A DNA stretch of 64,000 nucleotides, from positions 1 to 64,000 of the forward strand of contig NZ_CP060718.1 in assembly GCF_014396785.1 (NCBI RefSeq). The letters are read 5' to 3'. The notes beneath the pieces were generated by a model that saw only the letters and a list, made by a program, of their open reading frames with translations, made no database searches and was not told the DNA's origin. This document shows, in pieces, positions 1-7,690 of this stretch. This DNA comes from Sphingomonas lutea. Lineage in GTDB: Bacteria > Pseudomonadota > Alphaproteobacteria > Sphingomonadales > Sphingomonadaceae. The position numbers were made by a program, and so were the translations under genes. Each line of letters begins with the position of its first letter. Position 1 is the first letter of the stretch.

Positions 1-99
1 CGAAGCGCCAATGTCGGCTCATGCACCGCGCGGTGTCCGAGTCGAACGATTCGGGAACAAACGGCCTTCGAACGGGTCGTAGCAGGACGGGGAAGCGAG

Positions 100-1971
100 A
101 TGGATTTCAGCACTGGGACCGCAGTTCCGACCGACGATGCCACGGCCGCCGCGACCGGCAGCAAGGCGGTGCACGCGCCCAAGTTCGCCGTGACCACCGA
201 CGACTCGCGCGATGCGCTGCTGACCGAGTTCGGCAAGGACACTCTGCGCGACCGCTACCTGCTTCCGGGCGAAGGCTACCAGGACCTCTTCGCGCGCGTG
301 GCCGCGGCTTACTCCGACGATGCCGAGCATGCGCAGCGCGTCTACGATTACATCTCCAAATTGTGGTTCATGCCGGCAACCCCCGTGCTGTCCAACGGCG
401 GCACCGGCCGCGGCCTGCCGATCAGCTGCTATCTGAACAGCGTGTCCGACAGCCTGGAAGGCATTGTCGGCACGTGGAACGAGAATGTCTGGCTCGCCTC
501 CAAGGGCGGCGGCATCGGCACCTATTGGGGCTGCGTGCGCGGCATTGGTGAGCCGGTCGGCCTCAACGGCAAGACCAGCGGCATCATTCCGTTCGTGCGC
601 GTGATGGATTCGCTGACGCTGGCGATCAGCCAGGGCTCGCTTCGCCGCGGCTCGGCCGCTTGCTATCTCGACGTTTCGCATCCGGAGATCGAGGAGTTCC
701 TCGAGATCCGCAAACCCTCGGGGGACTTCAACCGCAAGGCGCTCAACCTCCACCACGGCGTGCTCGTCACCGACGAATTCATGCGCGCGGTGCGTGACGG
801 CGACGAGTTCACGTTGCGCAGCCCCCGCGACCAGTCCGAACGCGGCAAGGTCGATGCGCGTTCGCTGTTCCAGAAGCTGGTCGAAACCCGCCTCGCGACC
901 GGCGAGCCGTACATCATCTTCATCGACGCGGTGAACTCGACGATGCCCAAGCATCACCGCGATCTCGGCCTCAAGGTCACCACGTCCAACCTGTGCAGCG
1001 AAATCACGCTGCCGACCGGCAAGGACCATCTCGGCGCCGATCGCACCGCCGTCTGCTGCCTCAGCTCGCTCAACCTCGAAACCTGGGACCAGTGGAACGG
1101 CGACAAGCAGTTCATCGAGGATGTCATGCGCTTCCTCGACAATGTGCTCTCGGATTACATCGCCCGCGCGCCGGACGAGATGGCGCGCGCCAAGTACAGC
1201 GCCGAACGCGAACGCTCGGTCGGCCTTGGCGTGATGGGCTTCCACAGCTTCCTCCAGGCGCGCAACATCCCGTTCGAAGGGGCGATGGCCAAGAGCTGGA
1301 ACCTCAAGATCTTCAAGCACATCCGCGCGCAGGTCGACCAGGCGTCGATGATGCTGGCGAAGGAGCGCGGGCCCTGCCCCGACGCCGCCGACATGGGCGT
1401 GATGGAGCGCTTTTCGTGCAAGATGGCGATCGCGCCGACCGCGTCGATCAGCATCATCTGCGGCGGCACCTCGGCGTGCATCGAGCCGATCCCGGCCAAC
1501 ATCTACACCCACAAGACTTTGTCGGGCAGTTTCTCGATCAAGAACCCCTATCTGGAGGCCTTGCTCAAGGACAAGTCGAAGGACGCCGCGACCGTCTGGA
1601 ATTCGATCCTCGAGCAGGGCGGCAGCGTCCAGCACCTCGACTTCCTGACGCAGGAAGAAAAGGACGTGTTCAAGACCAGCTTCGAGATCGACCAGCGCTG
1701 GCTGCTCGAGCTCGCCGCCGACCGCACGCCGTTCATCGACCAGGCGCAGAGCCTCAACCTGTTCATCCCCGCCGACGTCGACAAATGGGACCTGATGATG
1801 CTCCACTTCCGCGCGTGGGAGCTGGGCATCAAGTCGCTCTATTACCTCCGCTCTAAGAGCGTTCAGCGCGCCGGTTTCGCCGGCGGGGTCGAGGCCGACA
1901 ACACGCCTGAGTTGAAGGAAATCCAGCTCGGCGCGTCGACCGACTATGACGAGTGCCTGGCATGCCAATAA
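100..1971 (+). CDS. nrdA: Ribonucleoside-diphosphate reductase subunit alpha, class I
   Basis: Large catalytic subunit that reduces NDPs to dNDPs in the cytoplasm with the radical-bearing NrdB. At 623 aa it is shorter than the roughly 760 aa E. coli enzyme. Visible catalytic features are C110 in ISCYLNS (first redox cysteine), N297-L298-C299-S300-E301 (thiyl radical Cys and Glu), C319/C320 in VCCLSSLNL (second redox cysteine), the stacked Tyr pair Y581-Y582, and a C-terminal CLAC shuttle pair. The N-terminus goes almost straight into the catalytic barrel and I see no ATP-cone, so dATP activity inhibition may be absent (inference). The ATG at 100 follows a GGGGAAG ribosome site. No NrdR box was recognised in the 99 bases upstream. 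nrdB follows after three small overlapping genes. Confidence 0.96.
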   Translation: MDFSTGTAVPTDDATAAATGSKAVHAPKFAVTTDDSRDALLTEFGKDTLRDRYLLPGEGYQDLFARVAAAYSDDAEHAQRVYDYISKLWFMPATPVLSNGGTGRGLPISCYLNSVSDSLEGIVGTWNENVWLASKGGGIGTYWGCVRGIGEPVGLNGKTSGIIPFVRVMDSLTLAISQGSLRRGSAACYLDVSHPEIEEFLEIRKPSGDFNRKALNLHHGVLVTDEFMRAVRDGDEFTLRSPRDQSERGKVDARSLFQKLVETRLATGEPYIIFIDAVNSTMPKHHRDLGLKVTTSNLCSEITLPTGKDHLGADRTAVCCLSSLNLETWDQWNGDKQFIEDVMRFLDNVLSDYIARAPDEMARAKYSAERERSVGLGVMGFHSFLQARNIPFEGAMAKSWNLKIFKHIRAQVDQASMMLAKERGPCPDAADMGVMERFSCKMAIAPTASISIICGGTSACIEPIPANIYTHKTLSGSFSIKNPYLEALLKDKSKDAATVWNSILEQGGSVQHLDFLTQEEKDVFKTSFEIDQRWLLELAADRTPFIDQAQSLNLFIPADVDKWDLMMLHFRAWELGIKSLYYLRSKSVQRAGFAGGVEADNTPELKEIQLGASTDYDECLACQ

Positions 1972-2090
1972 TCCACGGTCAGCCGTCACGGCCTGATCCA
2001 GGCCTGTCTCCACGCGCGCAAGCGCTCTGGTTGGCGGCAATCCGCCAGCGCCAGCTCGCGGACGACGCGGCGCGCAAGGCTGCGCGATGA
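1962..2090 (+). CDS. Small hypothetical protein between nrdA and nrdB
   Basis: A 42-codon frame beginning MPIIHGQPSR. Its ATG overlaps the last ten bases of nrdA and its TGA overlaps the next ATG as ATGA. The product is basic, with an Arg/Ala-rich helical second half (LWLAAIRQRQLADDAARKAAR). It has no recognised domain. Support is only the tight stop/start chaining with nrdA and the next small gene, so it is a plausible translationally coupled microprotein rather than a proven one. Confidence 0.5.
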   Translation: MPIIHGQPSRPDPGLSPRAQALWLAAIRQRQLADDAARKAAR

Positions 2091-2218
2091 TCCGCACGCG
2101 CATCTTCAAGGTCGGCGGCGGGATCGTGCTCAGCTTGCTCGCGCTCGAGCTGATCGGGTTCGCCGCGACCGTCTATTACGGCCCGCAGCTGGCCGAGATG
2201 CTGAAGAGGCAATCATGA
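2087..2218 (+). CDS. Single-pass membrane microprotein
   Basis: A 43-aa product starting MIRTRIFKVGGG with one hydrophobic segment at about residues 11-31 (IVLSLLALELIGFAATVYY) preceded by positive charges, so probably an inner-membrane protein with a cytoplasmic N-terminus. The start overlaps the preceding stop and the stop overlaps the following start, both as ATGA. It is the middle member of the chain between nrdA and nrdB. No family recognised. Confidence 0.6.
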   Translation: MIRTRIFKVGGGIVLSLLALELIGFAATVYYGPQLAEMLKRQS

Positions 2219-2442
2219 GCGGCCTGACCACGTCCGACATCCTCAAGATCGCCGCCGCGCTGGCGCTCATCGTCGCCGGCATCTGGCAGTACCGCCGCCG
2301 CTCGGGCACGGGCGAGAACGCCAGCTACGGCAGCCAGTCGGGCGTGCTCCTGCTGGTCGTCGGCATCATCCTCATGATCTACGCCGTCGGCGGCCTCGAA
2401 TACCGCCCCAGCCCGGCCGAGCAGGAGGCGCTCAGCCAATGA
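2215..2442 (+). CDS. Two-helix membrane microprotein
   Basis: A 75-aa protein with two hydrophobic helices, about residues 8-25 (ILKIAAALALIVAGIWQY) and 43-61 (VLLLVVGIILMIYAVGGL), separated by a basic, Gly/Ser-rich loop (YRRRSGTGENASYGSQSG). It probably forms a hairpin in the inner membrane. The ATGA overlap with the previous gene supports the start. I see no catalytic motif. The roughly 180 bases after it hold a palindromic repeat and then nrdB. Confidence 0.65.
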   Translation: MSGLTTSDILKIAAALALIVAGIWQYRRRSGTGENASYGSQSGVLLLVVGIILMIYAVGGLEYRPSPAEQEALSQ

Positions 2443-2486
2443 CGCGCCCCATCCTCCACCGCGCCGCGGTTCACACAACTTCATGG

Positions 2487-2573
2487 TTCACGCAAAGGCG
2501 CAAAGGCCGCCAAGAGGTCGCAATCGCGCCCCACGCACTGCCGCCTCTTCGCGCCTTGGCGCCTTTGCGTGAA
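2487..2573. repeat. Interspersed palindromic repeat with 20-bp arms
   Basis: Inverted repeat between the microprotein gene and nrdB. The left arm is at 2487-2506 and the right arm at 2554-2573. The arms match at 19 of 20 positions and extend imperfectly inward (AAGAGG against CCTCTT). The sequence is built on CACGCAAAGGCGCAAAGG. A related half-element lies at 6888-6916. It could fold as a long hairpin in the nrdA-nrdB mRNA. A short frame through it (from 2439) is judged non-coding. Confidence 0.8.
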
Positions 2574-2626
2574 ACAATTTCTCTCTTTGCCGCGCCCGCG
2601 GCCGCTCGCATCCAAGGAGCCTGACG

Positions 2627-3685
2627 ATGCCCCTGCTCGAAGCCCGCAAGCAGTACAAGCCGTTCGAATACCCCTGGGCGTTCGAATATTGGAAGCGCCA
2701 GCAGCAGATCCACTGGATGCCCGAAGAGGTGCCGCTGGGCGAGGATTGCCGCGACTGGGCGCAGAAGCTCGACCAGACCGAGCGCAATCTGCTGACGCAG
2801 ATCTTCCGCTTCTTCACCCAGGCCGATGTCGAGGTGCAGGATTGCTACCACGACAAATACGGCCGCGTGTTCAAGCCGACCGAGATCAAGATGATGCTGA
2901 CCGCGTTCAGCAACATGGAAACGGTGCACATCGCGGCTTACTCGCACCTGCTCGACACGATCGGCATGCCCGAGAGCGAATATAGCGCCTTCCTCCAGTA
3001 CAAGGAGATGAAGGACAAGCACGATTACCTCAGCACCTTCGGCGTCGACAATGACGAGGACATTGCCAAGACGCTGGCGATGTTCGGCGGCTTCACCGAG
3101 GGGCTGCAATTGTTCGCCAGCTTCGCGATGCTGATGAACTTCCCGCGCTTCAACAAGATGAAGGGCATGGGCCAGATCGTCAGTTGGTCGGTGCGCGACG
3201 AAAGCCTCCATTGCGAAGGCATCATCAAGCTGTTCCACACCTTCGTGAAGGAACGCGATTGCCTGACCAAGTCGGTCAAGGATGACATCCGCGACATCTG
3301 TCACCAGACGGTCGCGCTCGAAGATGCGTTCATCGAGCTCGCGTTCGAACAGGGCCCGATCAACGGCATGAGCCCCAAGGAAATCCAGAAGTACATCCGC
3401 TACATCGCCGACTGGCGCATGGGGCAGCTGGGCTTCAAGCCGATCTTCATGGTCGACGAACACCCCCTCCCCTGGCTCGCGCCTCTGCTCAACGGCGTCG
3501 AGCACGCCAACTTCTTCGAAACCCGCGCGACGGAGTATTCGAAGGCGGCGACGCGCGGCGACTGGAACACCGTGTGGGACAGCTTCGACCGCCGGCAGAA
3601 GGCCAAGGGCGATGCGGCGAACGATGCGGTCAGCGCAGGTGATGGACCGGATATGTTTGAGGCTGCTGGGGTGGCGGCGGAGTAG
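2627..3685 (+). CDS. nrdB: Ribonucleoside-diphosphate reductase subunit beta, class I
   Basis: Diiron/tyrosyl-radical subunit (352 aa) that starts catalysis in NrdA. Metal and radical residues fit the class I pattern: E98-x2-H101 and, four residues later, the radical tyrosine Y105 (METVHIAAY, same spacing as E. coli E115/H118/Y122), E158 in FTEGLQ, and E192-x2-H195 in RDESLHCEG. The C-terminus is acidic and hydrophobic (DMFEAAGVAAE), as needed to dock on NrdA. The start has an AAGGAG ribosome site. The palindromic repeat at 2487-2573 lies just upstream. Confidence 0.96.
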   Translation: MPLLEARKQYKPFEYPWAFEYWKRQQQIHWMPEEVPLGEDCRDWAQKLDQTERNLLTQIFRFFTQADVEVQDCYHDKYGRVFKPTEIKMMLTAFSNMETVHIAAYSHLLDTIGMPESEYSAFLQYKEMKDKHDYLSTFGVDNDEDIAKTLAMFGGFTEGLQLFASFAMLMNFPRFNKMKGMGQIVSWSVRDESLHCEGIIKLFHTFVKERDCLTKSVKDDIRDICHQTVALEDAFIELAFEQGPINGMSPKEIQKYIRYIADWRMGQLGFKPIFMVDEHPLPWLAPLLNGVEHANFFETRATEYSKAATRGDWNTVWDSFDRRQKAKGDAANDAVSAGDGPDMFEAAGVAAE

Positions 3686-3769
3686 TCCGTTTTTATTGCT
3701 GGCGCCGCACCAAGCTTTTGCACTAGGTTTGTGCCGCTCGGCACACCAGTCCTATCTGGGTATTACTGC

Positions 3770-4688
3770 GTGTCGAAAAAGGTTTTCATCTCTTATTCCC
3801 ATGTCGATCAGGCGCTGATCGACCGCCTTCACAAGCATTTGGCGCACTTGCAGCGGGATGGAACTATCTCGGAGTGGTATGATCGCGAGATTCATGCGGG
3901 TGGAAACATAGGCAATGAGGTAATGGCCGCGCTCGACAGCGCCGACATCTTTATAGCTTGTGCCAGTCCGGACTACATTGCGTCGAATTACTGTTACGAA
4001 CGCGAGCTCAATCGTGCTTTGGAGCGCGAAAAGACTCCCATCGGAATGGCTTGAAACTCCATTGGCTCAATTCAAGGCTGTGCCGCACGACGGCAAAGCC
4101 GTGTCTGAGTATACCAACCAGAACCTTGCACTACTTGAAGTGGCAACAGAGCTACGTCGGCTCGCCAATCGTCAGCCAGTCGTCCCCAAGCAGGTAGAAC
4201 GACCTGACACAAAGGCGGAGACGCTTCCTCAGGAAGCTAGGTATCGCATTCGGAAAGACTTCGATCAGGTCGATGAGCGTGATTTTGTCGAGCGGTCATA
4301 CAACGAGATTTACCGGTTCTTCGAAGCATCGGTCCGAGAGCTTGAAGCGCTGCCTGATATTGAAGCTCGGCTCTCACCACTAGATTCGGGTTCCTTTTCG
4401 TGCACACTCATAAACCGGGGCTTTGGTCGCGGTTTTGAGACCATTCATGTCCGCCGCGGTGGTAGCTGGGGTGCGATTGAGTACCTATTCGGCGAGGAGA
4501 ATTCGCGAACAGCTTCGAACGGCGGTTTTGCGGTCGAGGCTGACGACTACCAGTTGCATCTTAGGTCCACCGGGTTTCGTATATCCGGCGGCCGAATGCC
4601 CATGGATCGAGAAACCGTAAGCGCTTCCGAGGCCGCCCAACTGATGTGGGATGAACTCTTGAGCAAGGTGGGAATCGACTATGCCTGA
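3770..4688 (+). pseudogene. TIR-domain protein, disrupted by internal deletion and frameshift
   Basis: The first part (GTG at 3770) reads SKKVFISYSHVDQ and continues as a TIR-type domain (KVFISYS box, EIHAGGNI, SADIFIACASPDYIAS, YCYERELNRALEREK), then stops at 4054. The same protein resumes in another frame from about 4043 with EWLETPLAQFKAVPHDGK, the usual end of such TIR domains, and continues to 4688 with a C-terminal domain (IRKDF, FFEASVRELEALP, LMWDELL) that I recall following TIR domains in proteobacteria. Relative to the family about ten residues (the VIPIIVRP strand) are missing at the junction, so this is a deletion plus frameshift. TIR domains commonly hydrolyse NAD in phage defence, but activity here is doubtful. 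Bases are visibly more AT-rich than the flanks. Confidence 0.72.
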
Positions 4689-4842
4689 AATGGTTGGCTA
4701 CCGGTGTGAGACCTGCGGCCATGGGTTCGTTAAGCCAGTCCTCACCGACCGCGAGAAAGAAGAGGCGCGTCGCGAACGCGTACAGCTCTACTCAATTACC
4801 TGTGAGAAATGCGGCAGCCCCAAAATAGTACGAGTTTCGTGA
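4681..4842 (+). CDS. Small zinc-ribbon protein linked to the TIR gene
   Basis: A 53-aa product starting MPEMVGYRCE with two CxxC knuckles, C9-x2-C12 (CETCGHGF) and C41-x2-C44 (CEKCGSPK), a typical zinc-ribbon spacing. The linker between them is charged (DREKEEARRERVQ). The ATG overlaps the last eight bases of the TIR gene and the next gene starts three bases after its stop, so the three form one transcription unit. Function unknown. It could be an accessory or nucleic-acid-binding partner of the TIR protein (inference). Confidence 0.7.
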   Translation: MPEMVGYRCETCGHGFVKPVLTDREKEEARRERVQLYSITCEKCGSPKIVRVS

Positions 4843-4844
4843 GA

Positions 4845-5321
4845 ATGACTACATTTCTTAATGCAGAAGGCCTCGGTTTCACAAACCTCTCCGCCGATTT
4901 GCCCTGCGGCTTATTCCTTACCAGACAGTATGAAAATGCCGCTTTTCTAATCTGTACCGCCTCACAAAAATTTGCTGTTTGCTTGGAAAAGTCGTCCGGT
5001 TTCAACGCAGTTGAACTTGAGGCGACAAACGAGGCGTGGCGTGGCTGCTTTGTGTCGAACGTCGAAGTTCAGGCCGATCTTTCAACAGCATTTACCAGCG
5101 CACAACAAGACATTGCTGCAGGCGATCTAGTCATCAACAAAGACGGAGTTTTTGTCGCTTCAAGGCCTGTCCGCATCGGCCAAGGACCTCATCTTGTCCG
5201 ATGGACTGATGCTCCAACATTAGGAAGCGGAACTATCACGGGTGCATTCAACCGATGGCGCGTAATCCGCAGAGAAAACGACAATCTGCAAATTCTCAAA
5301 GAGGTAGACTCGGAAGCGTAG
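4845..5321 (+). CDS. Hypothetical protein, third gene of the TIR unit
   Basis: A 158-aa protein from ATG 4845 (MTTFLNAEGLGF), three bases after the zinc-ribbon stop. An upstream in-frame ATG at 4809 lies inside the previous gene and is less likely. No signal peptide, membrane helix or known motif is visible. The middle (FLICTASQKFAVCLEKSSGF) and the end (RIGQGPHLVRWTDAP, FNRWRVIRRENDNLQIL) look beta-rich. Codon use is AT-richer than the housekeeping neighbours, like the two genes before it. I do not recognise the family. Confidence 0.7.
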   Translation: MTTFLNAEGLGFTNLSADLPCGLFLTRQYENAAFLICTASQKFAVCLEKSSGFNAVELEATNEAWRGCFVSNVEVQADLSTAFTSAQQDIAAGDLVINKDGVFVASRPVRIGQGPHLVRWTDAPTLGSGTITGAFNRWRVIRRENDNLQILKEVDSEA

Positions 5322-5348
5322 CCTCTCTTGAGACTTCATTTTTGCGCG

Positions 5349-5368
5349 ATTGACTTCGCTCAGGACAT
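5349..5368. repeat. Fragment of the CCTGAGCGAAGTC interspersed repeat
   Basis: Just before the RidA gene the plus strand carries ATTGACTTCGCTCAGGACAT, whose complement contains GTCCTGAGCGAAGTC. It resembles the core of the palindromic repeat at 54851-54904. Only one arm is present. It marks the right-hand edge of the AT-rich TIR patch. Confidence 0.55.
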
Positions 5369-5384
5369 ATCGCTCTCCCCCTGA

Positions 5385-5771
5385 ATGATCCAACCCACCC
5401 CCATCCAACCCCACGGCGCCCCACCCCCGCACGCGCATTACGTGCCCGCGATCTCCCATGCCGGCCTGGTCTTCACCTCGGGCCAGTTGCCGCGCCTGCC
5501 CGACGGCACGCACACCGCCGACCGCAGTTTTGAGGAGCAGGTGCGCCTGACGCTCGACAATCTCGACCGCGTGCTGACCCTCGCCGGCACCAGCCGGAAT
5601 CGCGTCCTCCACGTCACCGCCTTCCTCGTCGGCATCGACCATTGGGAGGCCTTCAACCCCATCTATGCGGAGTATTTCGGCGACTGGCGCCCGACCCGCA
5701 CCGTGGTCCCCGTCCCTGCCCTCCACTTCGGCTATCTGGTCGAAATCGAGGCGATCGCCGCGGCCGGCTAG
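5385..5771 (+). CDS. RidA/YjgF-family protein
   Basis: A 128-aa protein of the Rid superfamily, small trimeric cytoplasmic proteins. Archetypal RidA hydrolyses reactive enamines and imines from PLP enzymes. Family features are the N-terminal HYVPAISHAGLVFTSGQLP, the central helix EEQVRLTLDNLDRVLTLAG, and the end ADYF-like YAEYFGDWRPTRTVVPVPAL followed by VEIEAIAA. In RidA proper an Arg sits in the C-terminal R-x-x-V-x-V segment, here RTVVPV, so deaminase activity is plausible. An alpha/beta hydrolase gene follows after 24 bases, probably in the same operon. Confidence 0.88.
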   Translation: MIQPTPIQPHGAPPPHAHYVPAISHAGLVFTSGQLPRLPDGTHTADRSFEEQVRLTLDNLDRVLTLAGTSRNRVLHVTAFLVGIDHWEAFNPIYAEYFGDWRPTRTVVPVPALHFGYLVEIEAIAAAG

Positions 5772-5795
5772 GCCGCCCAACCACGGCTGGGCCGA

Positions 5796-6629
5796 ATGTT
5801 CGGCCCCGATACCCCCTCCCCGCGCGTTCCCACCGTCATGCACAGCACACGCACCGGCTCCGGCCCGCCGCTCATCCTTGTCCATGGCCTCGGCAACACG
5901 CCGCGCGCGTGGGATCCGATCGTCCCCGCGCTCGCCGCCCGGCGCGAGCTGGTGATCCTCACCTTGCCCGGCCACGACGGCGCGCCAACCGAACATGACA
6001 GCGGCACCTTCGACGGGCTTACCCGCAGCGTGGCGGAATTCGTCGCCGCGCAGCGCCTCGACCGCGCGGCGATGGTCGGAAGCTCGCTCGGTGCGCGCAT
6101 GGTGCTGGAACTGGCGCGGCGCGGCCATGCCGGGCCGGTCGTCGCGCTCAATCCCGGCGGCTTCTGGCGCGGCGGGGAGCGGACCTTGTTTCGGTCGACC
6201 CTGCGCGCGTCACTGGCGCTGCTTCACGGCCTTGCCCGCACACGCACGCTAAAGCCGCTGGCGCGCACCGTGCCCGGTCGGTCGTTGCTGCTTGCGCAGC
6301 TGTCGGCGCATCCATGGAAACTGGACGGGAACATCGTCGCCGCGGAGCTCGACGCGCTCGCCCACACGCCCACCGCCGCGGCGCTGATCGACGATCTCGC
6401 GCGCGGGCCGGAACAGCGCGGGCCTGCCGCGCCCGGCGCCGGCGCGGTGACGATCGGCTGGGGTCGCCACGACCGCCTGTGCCTCGCCCGCCAGGCGGCT
6501 CGCGCCCGCGCCGCCTTCCCCAGCGCGCGGTTTCACTGGTTCGCGCACAGCGGCCATTACCCGATGTGGGATGAGCCCGCCGCCACCGCGCGCCTGATCC
6601 TCGATTCGATCGCACCGCCCGCCGCTTAG
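5796..6629 (+). CDS. Alpha/beta-fold hydrolase
   Basis: A 277-aa hydrolase if started at 5796. A start at 5838 (MHSTRTGSG) is equally plausible because the conserved fold begins there with PPLILVHGLGNTPRAW. The nucleophile elbow is GSSLG with S97, the acid is probably the Asp of GWGRHDRLC, and the His is H254 in HSGHYPMWDEP. Substrate unknown. The family covers esterases, lipases and C-C hydrolases, and this one resembles the generic cytoplasmic type without signal peptide. It follows the RidA gene closely. Confidence 0.85.
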   Translation: MFGPDTPSPRVPTVMHSTRTGSGPPLILVHGLGNTPRAWDPIVPALAARRELVILTLPGHDGAPTEHDSGTFDGLTRSVAEFVAAQRLDRAAMVGSSLGARMVLELARRGHAGPVVALNPGGFWRGGERTLFRSTLRASLALLHGLARTRTLKPLARTVPGRSLLLAQLSAHPWKLDGNIVAAELDALAHTPTAAALIDDLARGPEQRGPAAPGAGAVTIGWGRHDRLCLARQAARARAAFPSARFHWFAHSGHYPMWDEPAATARLILDSIAPPAA

Positions 6630-6641
6630 GAGCGTGCGGCC

Positions 6642-6821
6642 TCAGTCGCCCCGATCGCCCCGATCGCCCTGATTGCGCGGCTTTTTGGTCTTGGCGTGCT
6701 GGCGGACATCCTGGCTGAGCGACTCGCCCTGGTCGTCGCTTTCCTTGAACTCGCCGTCGGTGTTTCGCCGCGCATAGCGCTTGTCCGTGCCGGTATCGAT
6801 CAACTCGCGCTCGTTACCCAT
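6642..6821 (-). CDS. Small charged hypothetical protein
   Basis: A 59-aa product from MGNERELIDTGTDKRYARR, a pattern I recall from short conserved sphingomonad and rhizobial proteins. The frame also allows a start at 6839. It is strongly hydrophilic, probably disordered (KFKESDD-like FKESDDQGESLSQDVRQHA), and ends in a short Gly-Asp-Arg repeat (GDRGDRGD) encoded by tandem CGATCGCCC units. Convergent with the preceding hydrolase gene, 12 bases apart. Function unknown. Confidence 0.7.
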   Translation of the reverse strand: MGNERELIDTGTDKRYARRNTDGEFKESDDQGESLSQDVRQHAKTKKPRNQGDRGDRGD

Positions 6822-6887
6822 CGCAACCTCCATTCGCACACACCACGAACGCGTGAATCTTCCGCCGGTTCATTCGCACGCCGTCAC

Positions 6888-6916
6888 CTTCGCGCCTTTG
6901 TGCCTTGGCGTGAAAC
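6888..6916. repeat. Half-copy of the CGCAAAGGCGCAAAGG repeat
   Basis: The sequence CTTCGCGCCTTTGTGCCTTGGCGTGAAAC-like stretch here matches the right arm of the palindromic repeat at 2554-2573 with a few changes. No left arm was found within 100 bases. It lies in the 157-base gap before the frameshifted helix-turn-helix gene, in which I see no other feature. Confidence 0.6.
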
Positions 6917-6978
6917 CACTTTCCTACAGCAACCCATTTGGTTCATGGCTTTACGATTAGGAACCATAGGAGACGCAC

Positions 6979-7690
6979 ATGGGCGCACCATCGCAAGACC
7001 AAATCGACGAGGCCATGCGAACGGCCTGGCCCGCGGGCTGGATGAAGGCACGATCGTCAAGGAACTGGCGGACCTCAGCCGATTGTCGGACGAGGAGCTG
7101 GCGGCGTTCGGCATCGACGTGCGCGAAGCGCCGCCGCGCCCGGGCCGATCGCGTTCGAGCCCGCGCCGGTCCGCCGCCGGGTCGATGGCTGGACCGCCGA
7201 TCGCCAGCGCGACTTCATCAATGCGCTGGCGGAAACCGGCTGCGTCAGCGAAGCCTGCGCCGAAGTCGGGCTCACTGCGCGCAGCGCCTATCGCCTGCGC
7301 GCGCATCCGCAAGGCGCGGCGTTCCGCGACGCATGGGACCATGCCCAGCACCTCGCCGCCACCCGCCTCACCGCGATTGCGTGGGAACGCGCGGTGCACG
7401 GCGGGTCCGACCGCCTCTATCGCGATGGCGAATTGGTGGCCGAGCGCCGCAAGCCGAGCGACCGCCTGCTGATGTGGCTGCTCAGCCATCACAATCCCGA
7501 AACCTACGGCTGGGCGGCGCGGCCCAACGCCGGCGCGCCCAACGTGAGCTTCTTCCCCACGATTCACGCCCGCCGCGAGCTTCCGGGCGCGCTTGACGCC
7601 CTCACCGACATCGACCGCTCGGCCTGCCCGGCCGAAGGGCTGGTCCTTGGCGATTTCCACGCCGGCGACGACCCCCCGCCTCGCGCGTAG
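6979..7690 (+). pseudogene. Helix-turn-helix (terminase-small-subunit-like) protein, frameshifted
   Basis: A good start (ATG 6979 after AGGAG) reads MGAPSQDQIDEAMRT, then the coherent sequence moves to a second frame (ARGLDEGTIVKELADLSRL, SDEELAAFGIDVREAPP) and near 7140 to a third (GPIAFEPAPVRRR, DGWTADRQRDFINALAETG, VSEACAEVGLTARSAYRLR) that runs to 7690. The third part is a family common in sphingomonads, with a phage-terminase-small-subunit-like HTH (SEACAEVGLTARSAY) and an all-alpha tail. Each change is repaired by one extra G, in ACGGCC near 7023 and CCCGGGCC near 7140. It may be intact with two base-calling deletions. Probable DNA-binding protein of unknown role. Confidence 0.6.

Noticed and set aside
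1..99. NrdR box upstream of nrdA
   Set aside because: No match to the ACA-AT-rich-TGT type box was found in the available bases.
19..2109. 696-aa minus-strand frame opposite nrdA
   Set aside because: It is antisense to a clear nrdA with all catalytic residues; protein is Arg/Ala/Val/Glu-rich and has the typical look of a GC-rich shadow frame.
2439..2624. 61-aa frame after the nrdA-linked microproteins (ATGA overlap)
   Set aside because: It is largely made of the palindromic repeat, so the overlap is probably coincidental.
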